From Limanda limanda (lineage: Eukaryota; Chordata; Actinopteri; Pleuronectiformes; Pleuronectidae): a stretch of 64,000 bases of DNA. Of the stretch, positions 1 through 13,020 are shown one piece after another (positions within the stretch are counted from its first letter, which is position 1; the number at the start of each line of letters is the position of its first letter). The stretch is from contig NC_083639.1 of assembly GCF_963576545.1 (NCBI RefSeq), forward strand, positions 15,378,118 to 15,442,117, written 5' to 3'. The notes under the pieces were generated by a model. It was not told the origin of the DNA and ran no database searches. It saw only the letters and a list, made by a program, of their open reading frames with translations. The position numbers and the translations under genes are program-made.

Positions 1-3000
1 GAATTTAGGCACTAAAGACAGTATGACCCCGTATGCGGGCTGGCTCTGATGGTGACTTGATGTAAATTGGCTATTGTATTTGCTAACTTGAAAAAAATAT
101 ATTGCATTGAAAAAAATTGCCTCTGTTTGAATGGTGAATGAACTGGTTCACCTTGTTAATTTCGTTGTAATGTAATATCATTATGGTGTTACTATACCAG
201 CATAATGAACGGCCTTGTTGTTCAAACATTATATTGTATTATATTGACCACAAACAATCCTGTGCCGCATCTGCTTCTTTTTCTTCTTCTGTTGTTTAAT
301 GCTGTCTTAACTTCCTGCGATTGGTCTGAAAGTCGGAACCAGCCCCCCCCAAAATGTTCACACTGCAAATGATCCAAACCGGGGTTTGTCTTATCCAGAC
401 CGAGACCAGCTTCTTCAGTAGAACTTGTTCTGAAATTAGTTTTTTATCTTAATAATCAAGTAGGTTAAACTGTTTCTGTTAATCGAATGGAAACAACAGG
501 TACCAGTATCCACTTATGAGCCTGTTTTCTTTTAGTATATATTTGTTTACACTTTCGAAAGGGGCTCCCTAAAATTTTTTTAAATGAGCTATTAGCAGTT
601 CCTGTTTAAAGTGTACCAATGGATGGACTTACAAGGGTCAGGGATAACTTTTGTACTTAAGAAAACTATTTTTGTAAGGGATGTGCCTGCATGTGTTTCA
701 TGTCTGTGTGATTATATTTGACCACAGTATGACTCCAATAAGGACTGGGGAGCCAAAACTTGTTTTTTCTGACTCCTTTTAACACTCAGCTCCCAGCGAA
801 CGCATGCTTTATTAGAGTAACCACAGTGGGATCCTGTCAACTGTTTACATGCTCTGACATAAGAGGAAACAGCATGGGGTAGCGGCGAAGCTCAAAGTGC
901 ATGTGTTAACGAAGCATGTAGAAAACTATGATGTCAGCTTCGACTTTGATCAGCTTTGTCTCTGGAGCATTTGGAGCTCTTTGAAGTTCATGTCCATACA
1001 TTATAAATGGGGACTCTGGGGGACTGGTTGTTTGTGTTCTTTCCAAAATGAAATATCCTGTTTGTCCAGAGATCAAAGTTGAGTGAGGTCTCATTGCAGA
1101 GGACCTGATTCATAATTTTAACAAACAGTCTTGATGCTTTGGTTTGCCTCACTACTTTTTGTAAATGTATGTAAATGCAATCAAAACACACTATGCAATG
1201 TACATGTGATTTAATATAATGTAAAACAGGCCTGTCAAGAATCAACCTGTGTGAACAGAGGGAGAAAACGTTCATGTCTCCAATTTCATGCATTTAATCT
1301 ATTTAATGAAATTGCCACTCCTAGTGCAAGTCTGACATCAGGACATCTTGGTGACATCTGTTCACCTGTTTCATTAATTTGACAATAACCTTTTAACACA
1401 ACCTGATACATATAATAACATATCATGAATAACTCATTATTCTTGCACCACAGGTGTCTCTTATAGAGTTGTTATTAAATCTGATTGGCACAATATTTTG
1501 CACACTTTGGCACAACATGCAGAAACTTGATGTTATGGGGATTGCTTTGAAGCACTTAAGGGAATGTCCGTATAGATGACAGCAGGAAAGGGTCCAAAAA
1601 CTGTGTCCTATTGAGTCAGAGGAACAGAAATCGATCAAAGAAGTTATTCTCATGAATGAGCTTATGTCTGTGTCAGAAACAGACAAAAGAGCTCTGGACG
1701 GGTATTGACCAGTTAAAAGCTTTTTCTGGGCAAGAAATAATGTTTTATAAAAACATGAAACATGTTTTCATTTAATCTGGCAAGACACCCTCGTTATGGA
1801 TAATATATCTGGTGCCAAATGAAAAACATCAGAAAACAGATTGCTCAGAGCACATAAGAGGAATCATCTTTTCATTTCCTCTCAAATCTGCAAACATTAA
1901 ATCATTTACTATGATATCTCATTAACTTTGTGCTATATTAACATGTAATCTGTATCTGGATAGGGATCAATGCATATTAATGCGAGGTTTAAATGCAGGA
2001 AGCATTGAGACAGGAATGTGATCTGATTGGTCTAACTATCTGGAGGTGGTTGTTAGACTGATAGAGCGGTAAAATTAATAATGAATCCTTACGTTAATGA
2101 ATATACATTAATAGTAAAGCATTAATCACACAAGGTTTCTTACTGTTGTTTAATAGTACTGGAAATGCAGCAAAATGTGCTTCACAATGAAGAAATGACA
2201 TGCAGAGTGCTTCCCATGAAAATAGAAGGGATTAAAAAGGTAGTTTATGTAACACAAGGGTGAAAATAAAACCCATTTAAAATAATATTGACATAAAAAT
2301 AAAGAGGGTAATTGGAAAACATAATTTAAAAGCTTAAATTGAAGATAACACCACTGAAGCAAAGTCGAAATTTGAGGGACCAATGGGTCAAAGACGTCAA
2401 TAACTGAGAACTTTTTTTCATCAGTTTAGCCCGGAGAGGTCTGATTATTTTAGAGGACTTTACGTGGGGTGGTAAATTCTAAAGTGTGACTGAAATTCCT
2501 TCAGGATATAAACTGTGTCCAAAATCAGGCTCCTTCAAATGGGGCTGAGAAATGTGTCCTACCATTCCAAAGGTGGGTCCTCCAACCTACCCCAGCATTC
2601 GATCATATGCTGGCAGTCGAGGTGTAGTAAGTGAAGCAGCTTAATGTAGCCAACGTTGAAACAATAAGCACAGGACAAGCTGAGGAAATCCTCTGTAGGC
2701 CAGACATCTCAATTCAGATAGGCCTTGCATTCCAGACTGAGTCGTCTGAAGGATGCAGCCATTAGTGGGTCCCAACTTTAAATGTGGGCTTTACCATGGA
2801 AGCATCTGGGGAGATGCCTGTCTGAAGAGATGCATTTATAAACTTCAGGACATGATTTTATTCGCAGGATCAGGAGATGAACTGGAGGAGATGCACCCAG
2901 TGAGAGTCTTGTAAAACTCAGTTAATGTAATGCAGGTGAATATCACCATGGTTACATCTTTCTTACAGAGTTTATTTAGGTTGTGTGTTTACATCAACAG

Positions 3001-4747
3001 TAATACTGGCTCAAATTGGAGAACAATGTGAGTTTGTCTCATTAAATCCATTTTGGAAAAGTGTGATACTTGGATTATGACAAATATTTGAACTACAATC
3101 CCTTTTAAAAATGGATTGTAACTTTGTGCAGTTAATCTTTTAGCTCGCTTTCTCCTCTTGCCACCTCTTTGTTTATATTGACAAATAAACGTTCCAGTTT
3201 TCAACGAAAAATTTCAACTGGGTTAAGTTTTTTACCTTCACAGATGACAAACAAAGAAGTGAGCAAGTATAGAACACAATAAAACGAGCAACAATAAAAG
3301 TCATGATAGTGGGAGGTAAAATAGGTTTGTAAACGCATCCAATTTTCTTTAAAGGTTATGCTTAACTCGGATTCTATTTAACAACTGCTGCTGTTTACTG
3401 TGTTGATAGAGTCGTGTTCCCGTCTGGTGCTTTATACGAGCATAGGACTACTGGAGACGAGTGTGTGTGGTTGAAGGACATGTTGCCCAAACTTCCTGTC
3501 ACTTCCTCCCTGTGATGTTCTGCTGGCACAGGTCGGAGCAGCGCCGCAGATCCATGTCGCTGGCTTGCAGTTTGCCATCATCATTACCAGCATTTCTCTT
3601 GCAACACATCTCGTATCACAAATCGTATTTCTTCATTTAAAGGCTACAGAGGTGGAAGACAATGTCATAGTCGAGGACGGATTTTAGTTGCTCTTCTCAT
3701 AAATTCAAGCAAAGTCTCTCCATATTAACCCTCCAGTGCAGGCCATTTCCAAACTTCCTGAAATATTGACCTATTAGCACCAGTATAAGGTATCAGCTTT
3801 TTATTCCCACATTAAGGTTGTAGAATCAGGCCCTGTCCACACTGAAACTGAGATTTTTACAAACACCCAACATGTGATCATGTAAAGCGGAGCGTTTGGG
3901 AAACGGTGACCTCACAGCTTACCTTAAACATCCACTGTAGGCTCTTTATCGGTTGACAGTGATGTTTTAGTTTGTGATGTGGTCGTTTCTGGGGCAGATA
4001 TGTTTTCCCATTCTTCTCAGGGTGCAACCTGGCCTGCGTTTTCGATGTGTTGTGATGGGTGGACTGAGGGAGACCTTAAATGGGTTGCCTCCATGGGGCC
4101 AACAGTACCGTCGCACATGCAACCGTTCTCTCATAAACACTAACATCATGTCACACCACTTACGTTGACAGACACAGTATGACTTTGGATTAAAGCAGGT
4201 TTGTGGAGTTCACTTTTACACAAGCTAATCAATGTAACAATAATTTAGAAGTAAGATCTCATGGAGGGTATTTAATCCAGGGGTTTTACAAACTGTAGGC
4301 GGCAAAATGTATTTGTCTTGGCTCAGCTGCTGACTCGACGGTGTCATAACTGGCATGAAGTGCATGTGGAAGCCTGAAATTACTTTTGGGGAGAAAAACA
4401 CAACACTTGTGTCTACTTCTCGACAACAGTGAGTGGTACTTGTTTCGCACACTTAATGCATTTTTACACTCCGAATGTTCTGTAACCTCCAAACTGCATA
4501 TAAAGTCTGATAATCTGCAATTCAATGGCCACTAAAAATGCATAATATATGTAAAAAATGTGACTCATGCTTTGGCTGTACTCGCTCAATGTTGAGCAAA
4601 AGACTGAAGAAATGTTCGCATTGAACACGGAAAACTTTTTTTTCCGGAAACAATCCATGAGATTTATGTTTTACCAGATGTGTTTTCAATAGGTTGAGGA
4701 CTAAGTTGAATTTGCAAATGCACGTCGGTTGGTTACTTACTTTTAAC

Positions 4748-4975
4748 TGACATTAACCATAGATGCAGTGGTCAGCACTGTCGCCTCAGCAGGAAGGTTC
4801 ACATTGGTTGGCTCTCTCCGTGTTGAGTTTGACTGTTCTCCCTGTGATTTTTGGAGGGTTTTTTCACGTTTGTATTCTGGGAACTTCTTTCCACAGTTAA
4901 ACGTTGCACAGATCTGTACGGGGGTTAGGTTGATTTGGTACTCTACAGGTATCAATGTGAGCTAAACATAAGATA
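4748..4975 (+). repeat. Dispersed repeat family A, copy 1
   Basis: Begins gatgcagtggtcagcactgt, then cgcctcagcaggaaggttc, and later contains tgttctccctgtgattttt and ggggttaggttgatttggta. This order matches a very common fish repeat (tggttagcactgtcgcctcacagcaagaaggttc...gttctccctgtg...ggttaggttgattgg). The start has tRNA-like box A and box B spacing. Copies 2 and 3 are at 40462-40690 and 50511-50765. Confidence 0.65.
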
Positions 4976-6935
4976 AAAGTTATCATCTGTGTGTAAGAAC
5001 ACAAGATTCAATTCTGAAGAAACAGGCTACATTTTGAGGATGCTCAAGAAATATATTTTGCAAAGATGTCCGATGATAGATGGTTGAATTTCGAATTGGT
5101 TTTCAGTCTTGAACAACTTGATGAGCCTCAATTGTCGTTGCTAGAATGAGTTAATTAAGACATATACATTATTAGAGCAGTCAAATCAAAAGCCTTGAAG
5201 TACAACAGGAGTCTACAGGAGGGAGCAGATAACAGTCTGGGTCACTAAGTCATGTCAAGATTGTTAGAATGTCTCAAGGTGCATTTTGTCCCAATGCCAG
5301 GTGGCGACTCAGAGCACAAAACATAAAACAGTTTAATCCAATGCATCCATTTCAAGGTTCTTCACATAAAATATTAAAAGGTATCAAAAGTTGGACAAGT
5401 CACAAGTTTCCTGAAAACATTGCTGTAAGTGTGCGATAGTAACCAGCAGCCAGAGACTCTTTTTTGAGACTTTTTATTTTCAAAGCCTAAATCTTAAGGC
5501 ACTGCATGCATGCTCCAACGTTATTTGCTTCCTAATACTTGAATTATATTTGAGACTGTGGGTAAAACATCTGTTACATCAATTTATTTTTATTTTTGGT
5601 AGAAGTGCATTTATCTCACAAATTTAAACCATTAGAAACCTGTCTATTTTATTTTAGTTTGAACAGCTGTGTTTGTACCCACACACTAAACCCCCCCACA
5701 CACACACATTCCACAGGCCAAATGCTGCATCACGCAACCTCTGGTCCATGATTTAGTTTTTTCTCATAACTAAAGGAGGAGAATGATTCGACTAATACCA
5801 AAGCACACTGCATCGCCAAAAGAGCCTTTAAAATGGATTTAGAGTCTGCGTCTTTCAACTCAGTCTTCCTCAGGGCATGTCACAACAAGTGACCGATCAC
5901 AGGTAACACTGGCGTCAGCTGTGAGACAGTCAAGAAAGTGGGCGTGGACACTTTATGTCAGTTTGAACAAAGCATCAATATCTTAAAGGTTGGCAAATTC
6001 ATCACAGACAATCAATAACATCAGTTATTCACAAAGCATTTAGTTTGGCAGGGTTTCCTGTGGAACAACGCTTGGCTCTGTCCGCCACACAACTCCCACA
6101 ACACGACAACCTGCTTTCACTGTCCCCTCTGTGTGCTCACATGTGCTTTTCTCGGTCATGTCCTCAACGTGTACCCACACTCGACTTCCCATAAGACCAG
6201 AGATTCAACCTTCACAGGAGACACGATTAAAGAAAGAGGAGAAGTGTCTTTGCACCAACATATTTCCTCCAGCACTTTCAAGTTCATGTTCAAACAGCAT
6301 TTAACAGACCAGACGAGAGCAAGAAAGCTTCTTTTACCTGTTCACACAACATCTAAGCTATGTGCATTTAGATTAGAGAAGAATATATTAGTCAAATGCT
6401 TGTGGCTATTGTTCTTACATTATTTACGAGATATTAAAACAACTGCAATAACTTGTTGCAGTAGAGCAGAAATACAATTTTAACAGAGGTTTTCTGGTAA
6501 AACAAATCATGTTGATCCCAAACTGCATAGGAACAGATAATACAGATTCAAATGTCCAGTCTTTGTCTGCATCAAGCTGCAGGGACTACCATATAATTAA
6601 AACATTTGTCTGCAATGCACTAAAATGTCATGTTGTGCTGATGAAGGACGTTTTCCCCAACGGGACCATTTAGAGTGAAAACATGAGTGGGCTAGAATGT
6701 AGCACTTATATTCACATTCATTGTTCTCAGAGAAAAGCATTGAATGCAACAGAAGGATCACAGAATTGTTGAAACATCTCTCTCCACATTGAACATTTGA
6801 AGAGTTGATATTTTAAAAACCTTACCTCTTCCAGTTTGCATACAAATTAGATTATTCACATTTCATTTATATCAATCCATCTCTAATATTTGTTATTCAA
6901 TTATTCTCAGTGAGTGTTAGTGTTAGTGTTGGATG

Positions 6936-6942
6936 TTTTAAC
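6936..6942 (+). promoter_or_regulatory. Candidate splice branch point for exon A
   Basis: The heptamer ttttaac fits the vertebrate branch-point pattern (yTnAy) and is followed by cttgtctgtctgtctgtctc. No AG occurs between it and the exon A acceptor at 7136, so it can be the branch site of a distant-branch-point acceptor about 195 nt away. This is inferred from sequence only. Confidence 0.35.
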
Positions 6943-6959
6943 CTTGTCTGTCTGTCTGT

Positions 6960-7134
<175 letters not shown>

Positions 7135-7136
7135 AG

Positions 7137-7318
7137 CCTTCCAGAGGTTTTTGGGGAAGAAGGATGTGTCCCAGGAGCTTGACGAGGTGCGAGCAGAGGC
7201 TCAGGGCACCCTGCACACCGTCTCTGTGTTACAGATGCTGAAGACCCCAACTGTTCGCTGGCAGCTCATCACCATCATCATCACCATGGCCTGCTACCAG
7301 CTCTGTGGCCTCAACACT
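7137..7318 (+). CDS. slc2a9: SLC2A9-like transporter, internal exon A (end of cytoplasmic loop and start of TM7)
   Basis: The exon has 2 nt completing a split codon plus 60 codons. It is bounded by cag (7134-7136) and gtaagc (from 7319). The start [17 protein letters not shown] matches the loop after the PESPR region of GLUT9, and [11 protein letters not shown] is the GLUT9-type start of membrane helix 7. The protein family moves urate and/or hexoses across the plasma membrane by facilitated diffusion. Assignment to GLUT9 rather than GLUT5, 7 or 11 rests on the ACYQLCGLN and DVSQE motifs, recalled from the human protein. Fish carry several GLUT9-related paralogues (slc2a9-like, slc2a15), so the exact paralogue is uncertain. 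The length of 182 nt is not a multiple of three, so skipping this exon would shift the frame. The acceptor is unusual because it follows directly on a 171-bp TG repeat. Confidence 0.93.
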
Positions 7319-7623
7319 GTAAGCTTCAGCTCCCAGCTCTCTTTTCTCTGATTTCTCTTCTTCGTGCCATCTGACAGGAAACTGCATGAAACTAATCATC
7401 TAGTCTCTTTTAATTAAAAAACACTTGAATTAATTAAAGTTCCTTTGTCAACACAATTGGTAGTTCAAACAAGAAATGTTATGGTAAACAGGAAAGGTTC
7501 TGGCAGGGGAAAAGCTCCTTTTGAAGATGTCAGGACTTATGTGCATGTCTGACAGCAGCTCATGAGACTACAAACAAGTCTTAATGCTACTGATTGAGTT
7601 GAAGCCTCCCTGGTCTCAAATCA

Positions 7624-7663
7624 TAAATATCAAACATGCTCGATCAAACATGTTTGATATTTA
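7624..7663. repeat. Perfect 15-bp inverted repeat
   Basis: The arms taaatatcaaacatg (7624-7638) and catgtttgatattta (7649-7663) are exact reverse complements around a 10-nt spacer (ctcgatcaaa). It could form a small hairpin in DNA or RNA. There is no gene association beyond lying in the intron. Confidence 0.85.
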
Positions 7664-8505
7664 CAACAGCAACCTGCAATAGCAAAGGAGAGCGAGCTGA
7701 TTCGCAAATATATATTTTTTCTTTGCTTGCGGCAAAACAGAACACACGACGTTGGTCCTCCATGTTAGGAAAGCTTGCGTGATTGAACAAAGAAAAATCA
7801 CACTTCAGTTCAGAAGGTGGCGTTAATGCACCTAAAAGATCTTTGCCAATCACCATAAAAAAAAAAATGAAGAAGAATAATCCCTCTGGTTTCTGTGAGA
7901 TTTCAAGCCTCTGGAATCACCACTGTGTGTGGTCAAATGTGTGCTCTTACTTTTACATCATCTAGTGAGTGCATTGTGCCGATTATAAGATTAAAATCTG
8001 TTAAATCTGTCTTTTATTGAGGCATGGATGGGTTTTTCCTGTAGCCAACATGAAACATGACCCTTTTTCCCTGGTAAAGCTGCACAAACAAATGAGTATT
8101 TCAGTTCCATTTTTAAATCTTTAGAGATTTTTGGTAAAAGCATAATCATTTCTAAATCTTGAAATGATTATCTGGTTAACTGCTGGGCCGCTGGGGTGTG
8201 CTGTCTTATCACAGTCCTGTCAGTGACAAACAATTCAATACCATCACATCCCTGTCTGTCAGAGGACCAGGTGTGGCAACATATTACAAACAGTTGCCCT
8301 CTGGCTCTGTGCACGCACAGGTGTGAGCCCACATTTGTGCTCTTGGATAGTAAGAGAAATGTTATATTCTGCATCAGACCATTTCATCAGCTTTTTTTTT
8401 AATGAAAACTAAAAAAAAGTTATTAATCATAAAAGCTTTTGTTGTCTTTCGTTGTTTTTGCACAACACTTCTGTGTATGACTCAAAGTGATAAATCTCTG
8501 AGTCA

Positions 8506-8519
8506 TATATATATATATA
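8506..8519. repeat. Short (TA)n simple repeat
   Basis: Alternating AT of about 14 bp following gagtcata. A simple sequence repeat with no other feature attached. Confidence 0.8.
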
Positions 8520-9726
8520 ACCAAGACCAATAAAAGTGAGATGTGGTGTAATTTCACACAGGTATGGTACTACACATAAATACACTGTATATAAAGGTAA
8601 AAACAGACTGCAGTTTAAATACTGGTTTTATTGGCTCCAGTGATGGAAACATGACACTTGGGAGAACGCTCTAATATAGCCAGACAGAGAGGTGTCTTAT
8701 GTTCTTGGTGCGTTTTTGAGGTTGAACATGATTCACTGAGGAGAAATAAAACAGAAAGGTTAACTCCTCTACAAGCAATGAGTAAGGAATCCTTTTTAGC
8801 AGGTTAATCCGCGTTCAGAAACCTTTTTTTTGGTGTAAAAGAGTATTTATGTGGGGTCACTCCCCCAGCACCACCACCTTCACACACCAAGGATTCACTA
8901 TGCACATTATATAAATAACTCGAACTAAACTGGCAAAAACACACTTTAAAGTTGAACAACATAACGGGTTGCATACAAAGCAAATGCATGTGATCGCTTG
9001 CCCCCAAAATTCATTTTCACTGTGAATATTATACATAATAAAAACTTCACTTAATTTTTCATGATTGAGTTTTCATATTTTCGCATTTGATAGGTTGATG
9101 GACTTTTCAAATGACACCCAGAAATCACAAAGCTCATTTAAATAATCAGAGATATGAACGAGGCTTCATTTGCATATATTTTCATTCAGAGAAGACAGGG
9201 ATGTAATTTAGTTCCCTCTGAAGGTCGTATACTCTTCACCCCCCCCCACCATCAGAACAGTCAAATGATTCCATTAAACATCACAGTCTGAGAGTGACTA
9301 CCTGCTGTGTCAGAAGCTTACCGTGCTGCACTGAAGCTGATGTTTACCTGACAGCTGAGAAACATCCCTGCAACCAGTGTCCCAGCCCAGTGCCTCATAA
9401 CTTATCATTTCTGACAATTGCACATAAAGAAATCATTCCTCTTAATCTGCCACAGGGAAAGCTGGAGAGAATAATGCAGACCATAGGTTAGAGGAGAGAA
9501 TGCAGAGAAAACAGTGAGGCAGGGAGTTTCCTACCTTTATCATGGGTCCAGGTTGTTAAGAATCTTAACATAGGCAATGCATGGTTGTCAGGTTTTAATT
9601 GAACTGAAGCTAATAATACCTTTGTTAAATGTGTACATTTATGTAAGCGTGTATGTCGGACATGCTGATTTATGTGTAAAACCTATGAAGACCACTAAAA
9701 GTAAAATGTGGTTTATTTCCTCACAG

Positions 9727-9837
9727 ATCTGGTACTACACCAACGGGATCCTCCGAGAAGCGGGCTTTGCCGAGAACCTCCTCCCTTACATCACACTGAG
9801 CACCGGGGCAATCGAGACGTTGGCGGCCATTATCTCA
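9727..9837 (+). CDS. slc2a9: SLC2A9-like transporter, internal exon B (TM7 second half and TM8)
   Basis: Thirty-seven codons in phase 0-0, between the acceptor tcacag (9721-9726) and the donor gtaaga (from 9838). The translation begins IWYYTNGILREAGF and continues LPYITLSTGAIETLAA, matching the GLUT9 pattern IWFYTN...PYVTLSTGGIETLAA recalled from human. The first residue, Ile, completes the Asn-x-Ile motif of helix 7 begun at the end of exon A. This motif is discussed as a substrate-selectivity position in class II GLUTs. The rest spans the extracellular turn and helix 8. The length of 111 nt equals the usual size of this exon in GLUT genes. The exon is symmetric, so skipping it would keep the frame but delete a transmembrane segment. 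Confidence 0.95.
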
Positions 9838-9970
9838 GTAAGACCCCCTGGGAGACTCAACAGCTAAACCCTTGTGCTTTCAATTGTAACTAAAACTATA
9901 TTTTAAAAGCTTACTAGAGCATTTATTCAAATATACGAATATAGATACATTTTGCTTTCTCTTTTGTAAG

Positions 9971-10090
9971 GATAAGATAATAATTTATTAAACAACCCAA
10001 GGGGGGAAATTCAAGTATCACAGCAGCCTAAGTTCAGGTAGACAGAGCAGAACAAGAATAGAATGGAATATAACTATGTAAGAATACAAA
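9971..10090. repeat. Probable dispersed retroelement tail
   Basis: The phrase taatttattaaacaaccc, then a G-run and aaattcaagtatcacagcagc, closely resembles a repeat common in fish introns (tttattgatcc...ggggaaattca..tcacagcagc), probably the 3' end of a non-LTR element in reverse orientation. Recognition is by motif memory only and the boundaries are approximate. Confidence 0.4.
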
Positions 10091-12906
10091 AACCCAAATT
10101 ACAATAGTGACTCCTGCGATGTGCTTAGACAAGTGGTGTAAAACCTTATCAAGGTGGCTTAGTGATGTTGCCTTTTAATCCCTTGTTGTTCGTGGTAAAG
10201 CCTCCATCCTTGGGTGGCGCTGTTGCAAATGGTTTGCAACCAACCATATGCACTGTGCGACCTGAAAAGCAGGGTCTTATTTTTCTGCTTTGTTCTTCTT
10301 AACTTTTTAACTTTTTTTTTTGTATCCTAATATGAAGAGTGGAAAGTTGTGCGTGGACTGTGTGTGTGTTGTGTCGTGTCAGAGGGGCAGTGATTGGGTT
10401 CAGTTGCAGGACGTATCTATTGCATGTCATTTTGTGAGTCGCTTTATTGTTAATACTATTTGTAATGTGTGTTGCAAGGCTTGCTTCCATGAAATCTTGA
10501 ATAATGCATTGAGTGCAATTAAGCATCACGACACTGCAACACAAAGTATGGAGGAGCCTCTACTGTACCAAACATGTTTGGAGTTCACAAGCTTTTCTTT
10601 TACTTCATCTGGGATCTTCGCTTTTATGCTTTGAAGGTTTATTATTTGAACAGTCTTCATACAATAATATTCAGAGCTCTGCTTTGACCCCCAACCACCT
10701 GGTTCAGATTCCTGTAAATCTGCACTGCCCTCAGTTCATTACTTCAGTAGATTTTTTTGCTGTCTATTCACAGTGATTATAGTTATTTTTAACTCTGGTG
10801 TTATTGACGGTCCAAACTGTTCTCACATGGGTCAAGACCTGTTGAAGTTTTATCATCTGCTGAGTTGAAGAGGCAGAGCTGTCAGCAGGAGTTCATTCCT
10901 GCTGTGGCAGCTGATCGTTCACTAGATGAAGGAGCACAGAGCACTTTGCATCAGACGGCTCAGTGGACTCAATAGCTGTCTGTAGTGTCCCTGTTGGCAG
11001 CTTGTTGGATAGATACTATAGTATTTCACTCTTGAGTGTAATGCAATGTTTGCCAACTTGACAACACTGTGCATAAAACACAAATAAAACTATAGAACAG
11101 GGAAGAAATCTATAAATATATTACATCCTGACGTCCAGCACCATTTACCAAGGAGCTGAGTGATGTTGCAGCCTGCAGCTATTTCTAACCCTCCAAGTTA
11201 TTCCTCTACTGAATTGTCAGTCTGTCTTTTAGTTACTGTTGGCGTATACTGCAAGAAGGAGTAGTTATGTCTGTCTGTCACTCTATAATTGTTTGGTTTC
11301 CGTACCAATTCTCGATTTTCCTTTCCAATTTTTAAATGTAACTTTCCAATTATGTTAATTAGTGAAATGTTGCCTTTCGATATTTTCTAGTTTTCATCTT
11401 TCTATATTTCCACTGAAAAGACAGTCTGCTCTCTATCCTGAACTTTATTAACGATGAGTGACAGAAGAATACCGCATACCCATTGTTCAGTTTACGTGCA
11501 TGGTGTGGATATGAAGGCCAAGCCATCGACCTTGTTATCACTGGCAGTGGATTACAAAATGACATGTTTTTATGATGGTCATATAACATTTTTATTTAAA
11601 ATGGTTGTAGTGTTTATATAAGTCTTTATATACAGAGGAAACATTTCAAATGATATTAAATGAAATTATCTGCCTTTTAATGTATCTCTTCACTGCGGAA
11701 AATATTTTGAGTTCAGGTAACTGTGACAGCACCAAATAATCAGCTCTTTCAGCTTTGGTGGGTGCCGGGGGTGCATGCCCTCTCCTGACGACTCTTTAAT
11801 TATGATTTCCATCGCAGCTTCCATTCAAGCAGCAAACTGCTACAAATGACTCGTGTTCCTAAGAGGAAGGATGGTACGAGACTATGGATAATTGCATTTT
11901 GAACTTATTTCAGTGAAAATGACTTTACTGTATTCAGTTGAAATTTTTTTATCAGTTGCTATAGATTTTCTATCATACTGAGCGTAATCCAGTGCTACTG
12001 CTCCGGATTACAGGATCAGACACGACTGAGTGAAGGACTGCATCACATCGGAAGAGCTTTTGGGCAAGTCTGAATTTCCTGAAAATGATGCTTTTAAAAC
12101 TGTGTTTAAGGCTTGTACTGGTTTCTTGGCTGTGTGGACAAAACCTCATGCATTTGTCACATCCACTGAGGCATGTTGATGGCCCAGTCTCTTTGCAGGT
12201 CTGTCTAATGGTAACACTCTCATTTGCCCATTTGCAAGTTTTGTTAATTGATATATAAACTTAAGCAGTACACATCAGGGGCACTGCCTTGCTCTGCCAC
12301 CAATTATTTTCAATGGCCTGCACCGTGAAATGAAGGGTTTTCATACCACTTCACACTCAAGTTCAGGCTGAACGCTGTAATGAACAGTCGCACGTTCATT
12401 ACAAACAATGCATCAGGCACAGAATCCACAATGGAAGAAAAGCTGATTCGGATCTGTCTAAAGCGACTAAGCCAGATGCAGATGGAAGCTGCACTGACAT
12501 TTGTTTGTCCGAAAACAAAAACCCTGAATTCTATGACATGAGTTTACATGACACATTGTCAGGTGTGTTAGAACAGATGGATTTTGTTTAGTTGTGGACA
12601 ATGTTTGAACCAAAAAAACAGAAAACTCTGCTTATTTAGCTCTGATTCCAGGAGGCAGCTTGGCACAAACCACTTTCTATCTGAAAATGTGTTAACACTG
12701 TAAATTTGTCACTTTGTGTCAAGCAAACATTGTAAAGTTTTTTTTGTTTATCAAGACACAGCTGCAGCTATAGTCAACTTGAAATTAAACCCCTTCTTCC
12801 CTTGTAAGTCTGCACAAACACATGAACAATAATGTCTTTTATTGTTATTACTTTAGGTAAAGCTAAATTGTCATGGCAGTTTTTAGAATAACAAACTGCT
12901 GCTAAT

Positions 12907-13020
12907 AGATGCACTGTATGAATGTGTGTGTGAATAGGTGAATGTAAACTATGCGATAAAGAGCTTTGTCATCATCAGACTAGAAAAGTGCTATATAAAT
13001 ACCAAACCATTTATCATTTA
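12907..13020 (+). repeat. Dispersed repeat family B, 3' tail copy
   Basis: Contains gtgaataggtgaatgtaaac, then aaagagctttgtcatcatcagactagaaaagtgctatataaatacc and a final catttatcattta. Other copies in this window are inverted: about 24512-24725, 57575-57700 and 62129-62440, each with gaccactcaaa(g/gg) or related phrases. It is a fish-wide repeat type (likely SINE or LINE tail). Class not proven. Confidence 0.55.

Larger units (their letters stand above)
7319..9726 (+). other. Intron between exons A and B (2.4 kb)
   Basis: Begins gtaagc and ends tcacag. It holds a small perfect inverted repeat at 7624-7663, a short inverted repeat at about 8141-8170 (ataatcatttc / gaaatgattat), a (TA)n run at 8506-8519, and a C-run near 9239-9247. 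The phrase gtgcatgtctgacagcagct near 7541-7560 resembles the right end of the dispersed element seen at 58476-58976. No coding exon is seen. Confidence 0.85.

Noticed and set aside
3475..3684. 70-codon open stretch with a hydrophobic segment (LQFAIIITSISLATH)
   Set aside because: It has no start codon, no recognisable family and no convincing splice borders. It does not match any GLUT exon. Most likely chance.
4748..4830. tRNA gene at the head of the dispersed repeat
   Set aside because: Only box-like promoter spacing is present. No cloverleaf can be drawn, and it belongs to a repeat family.
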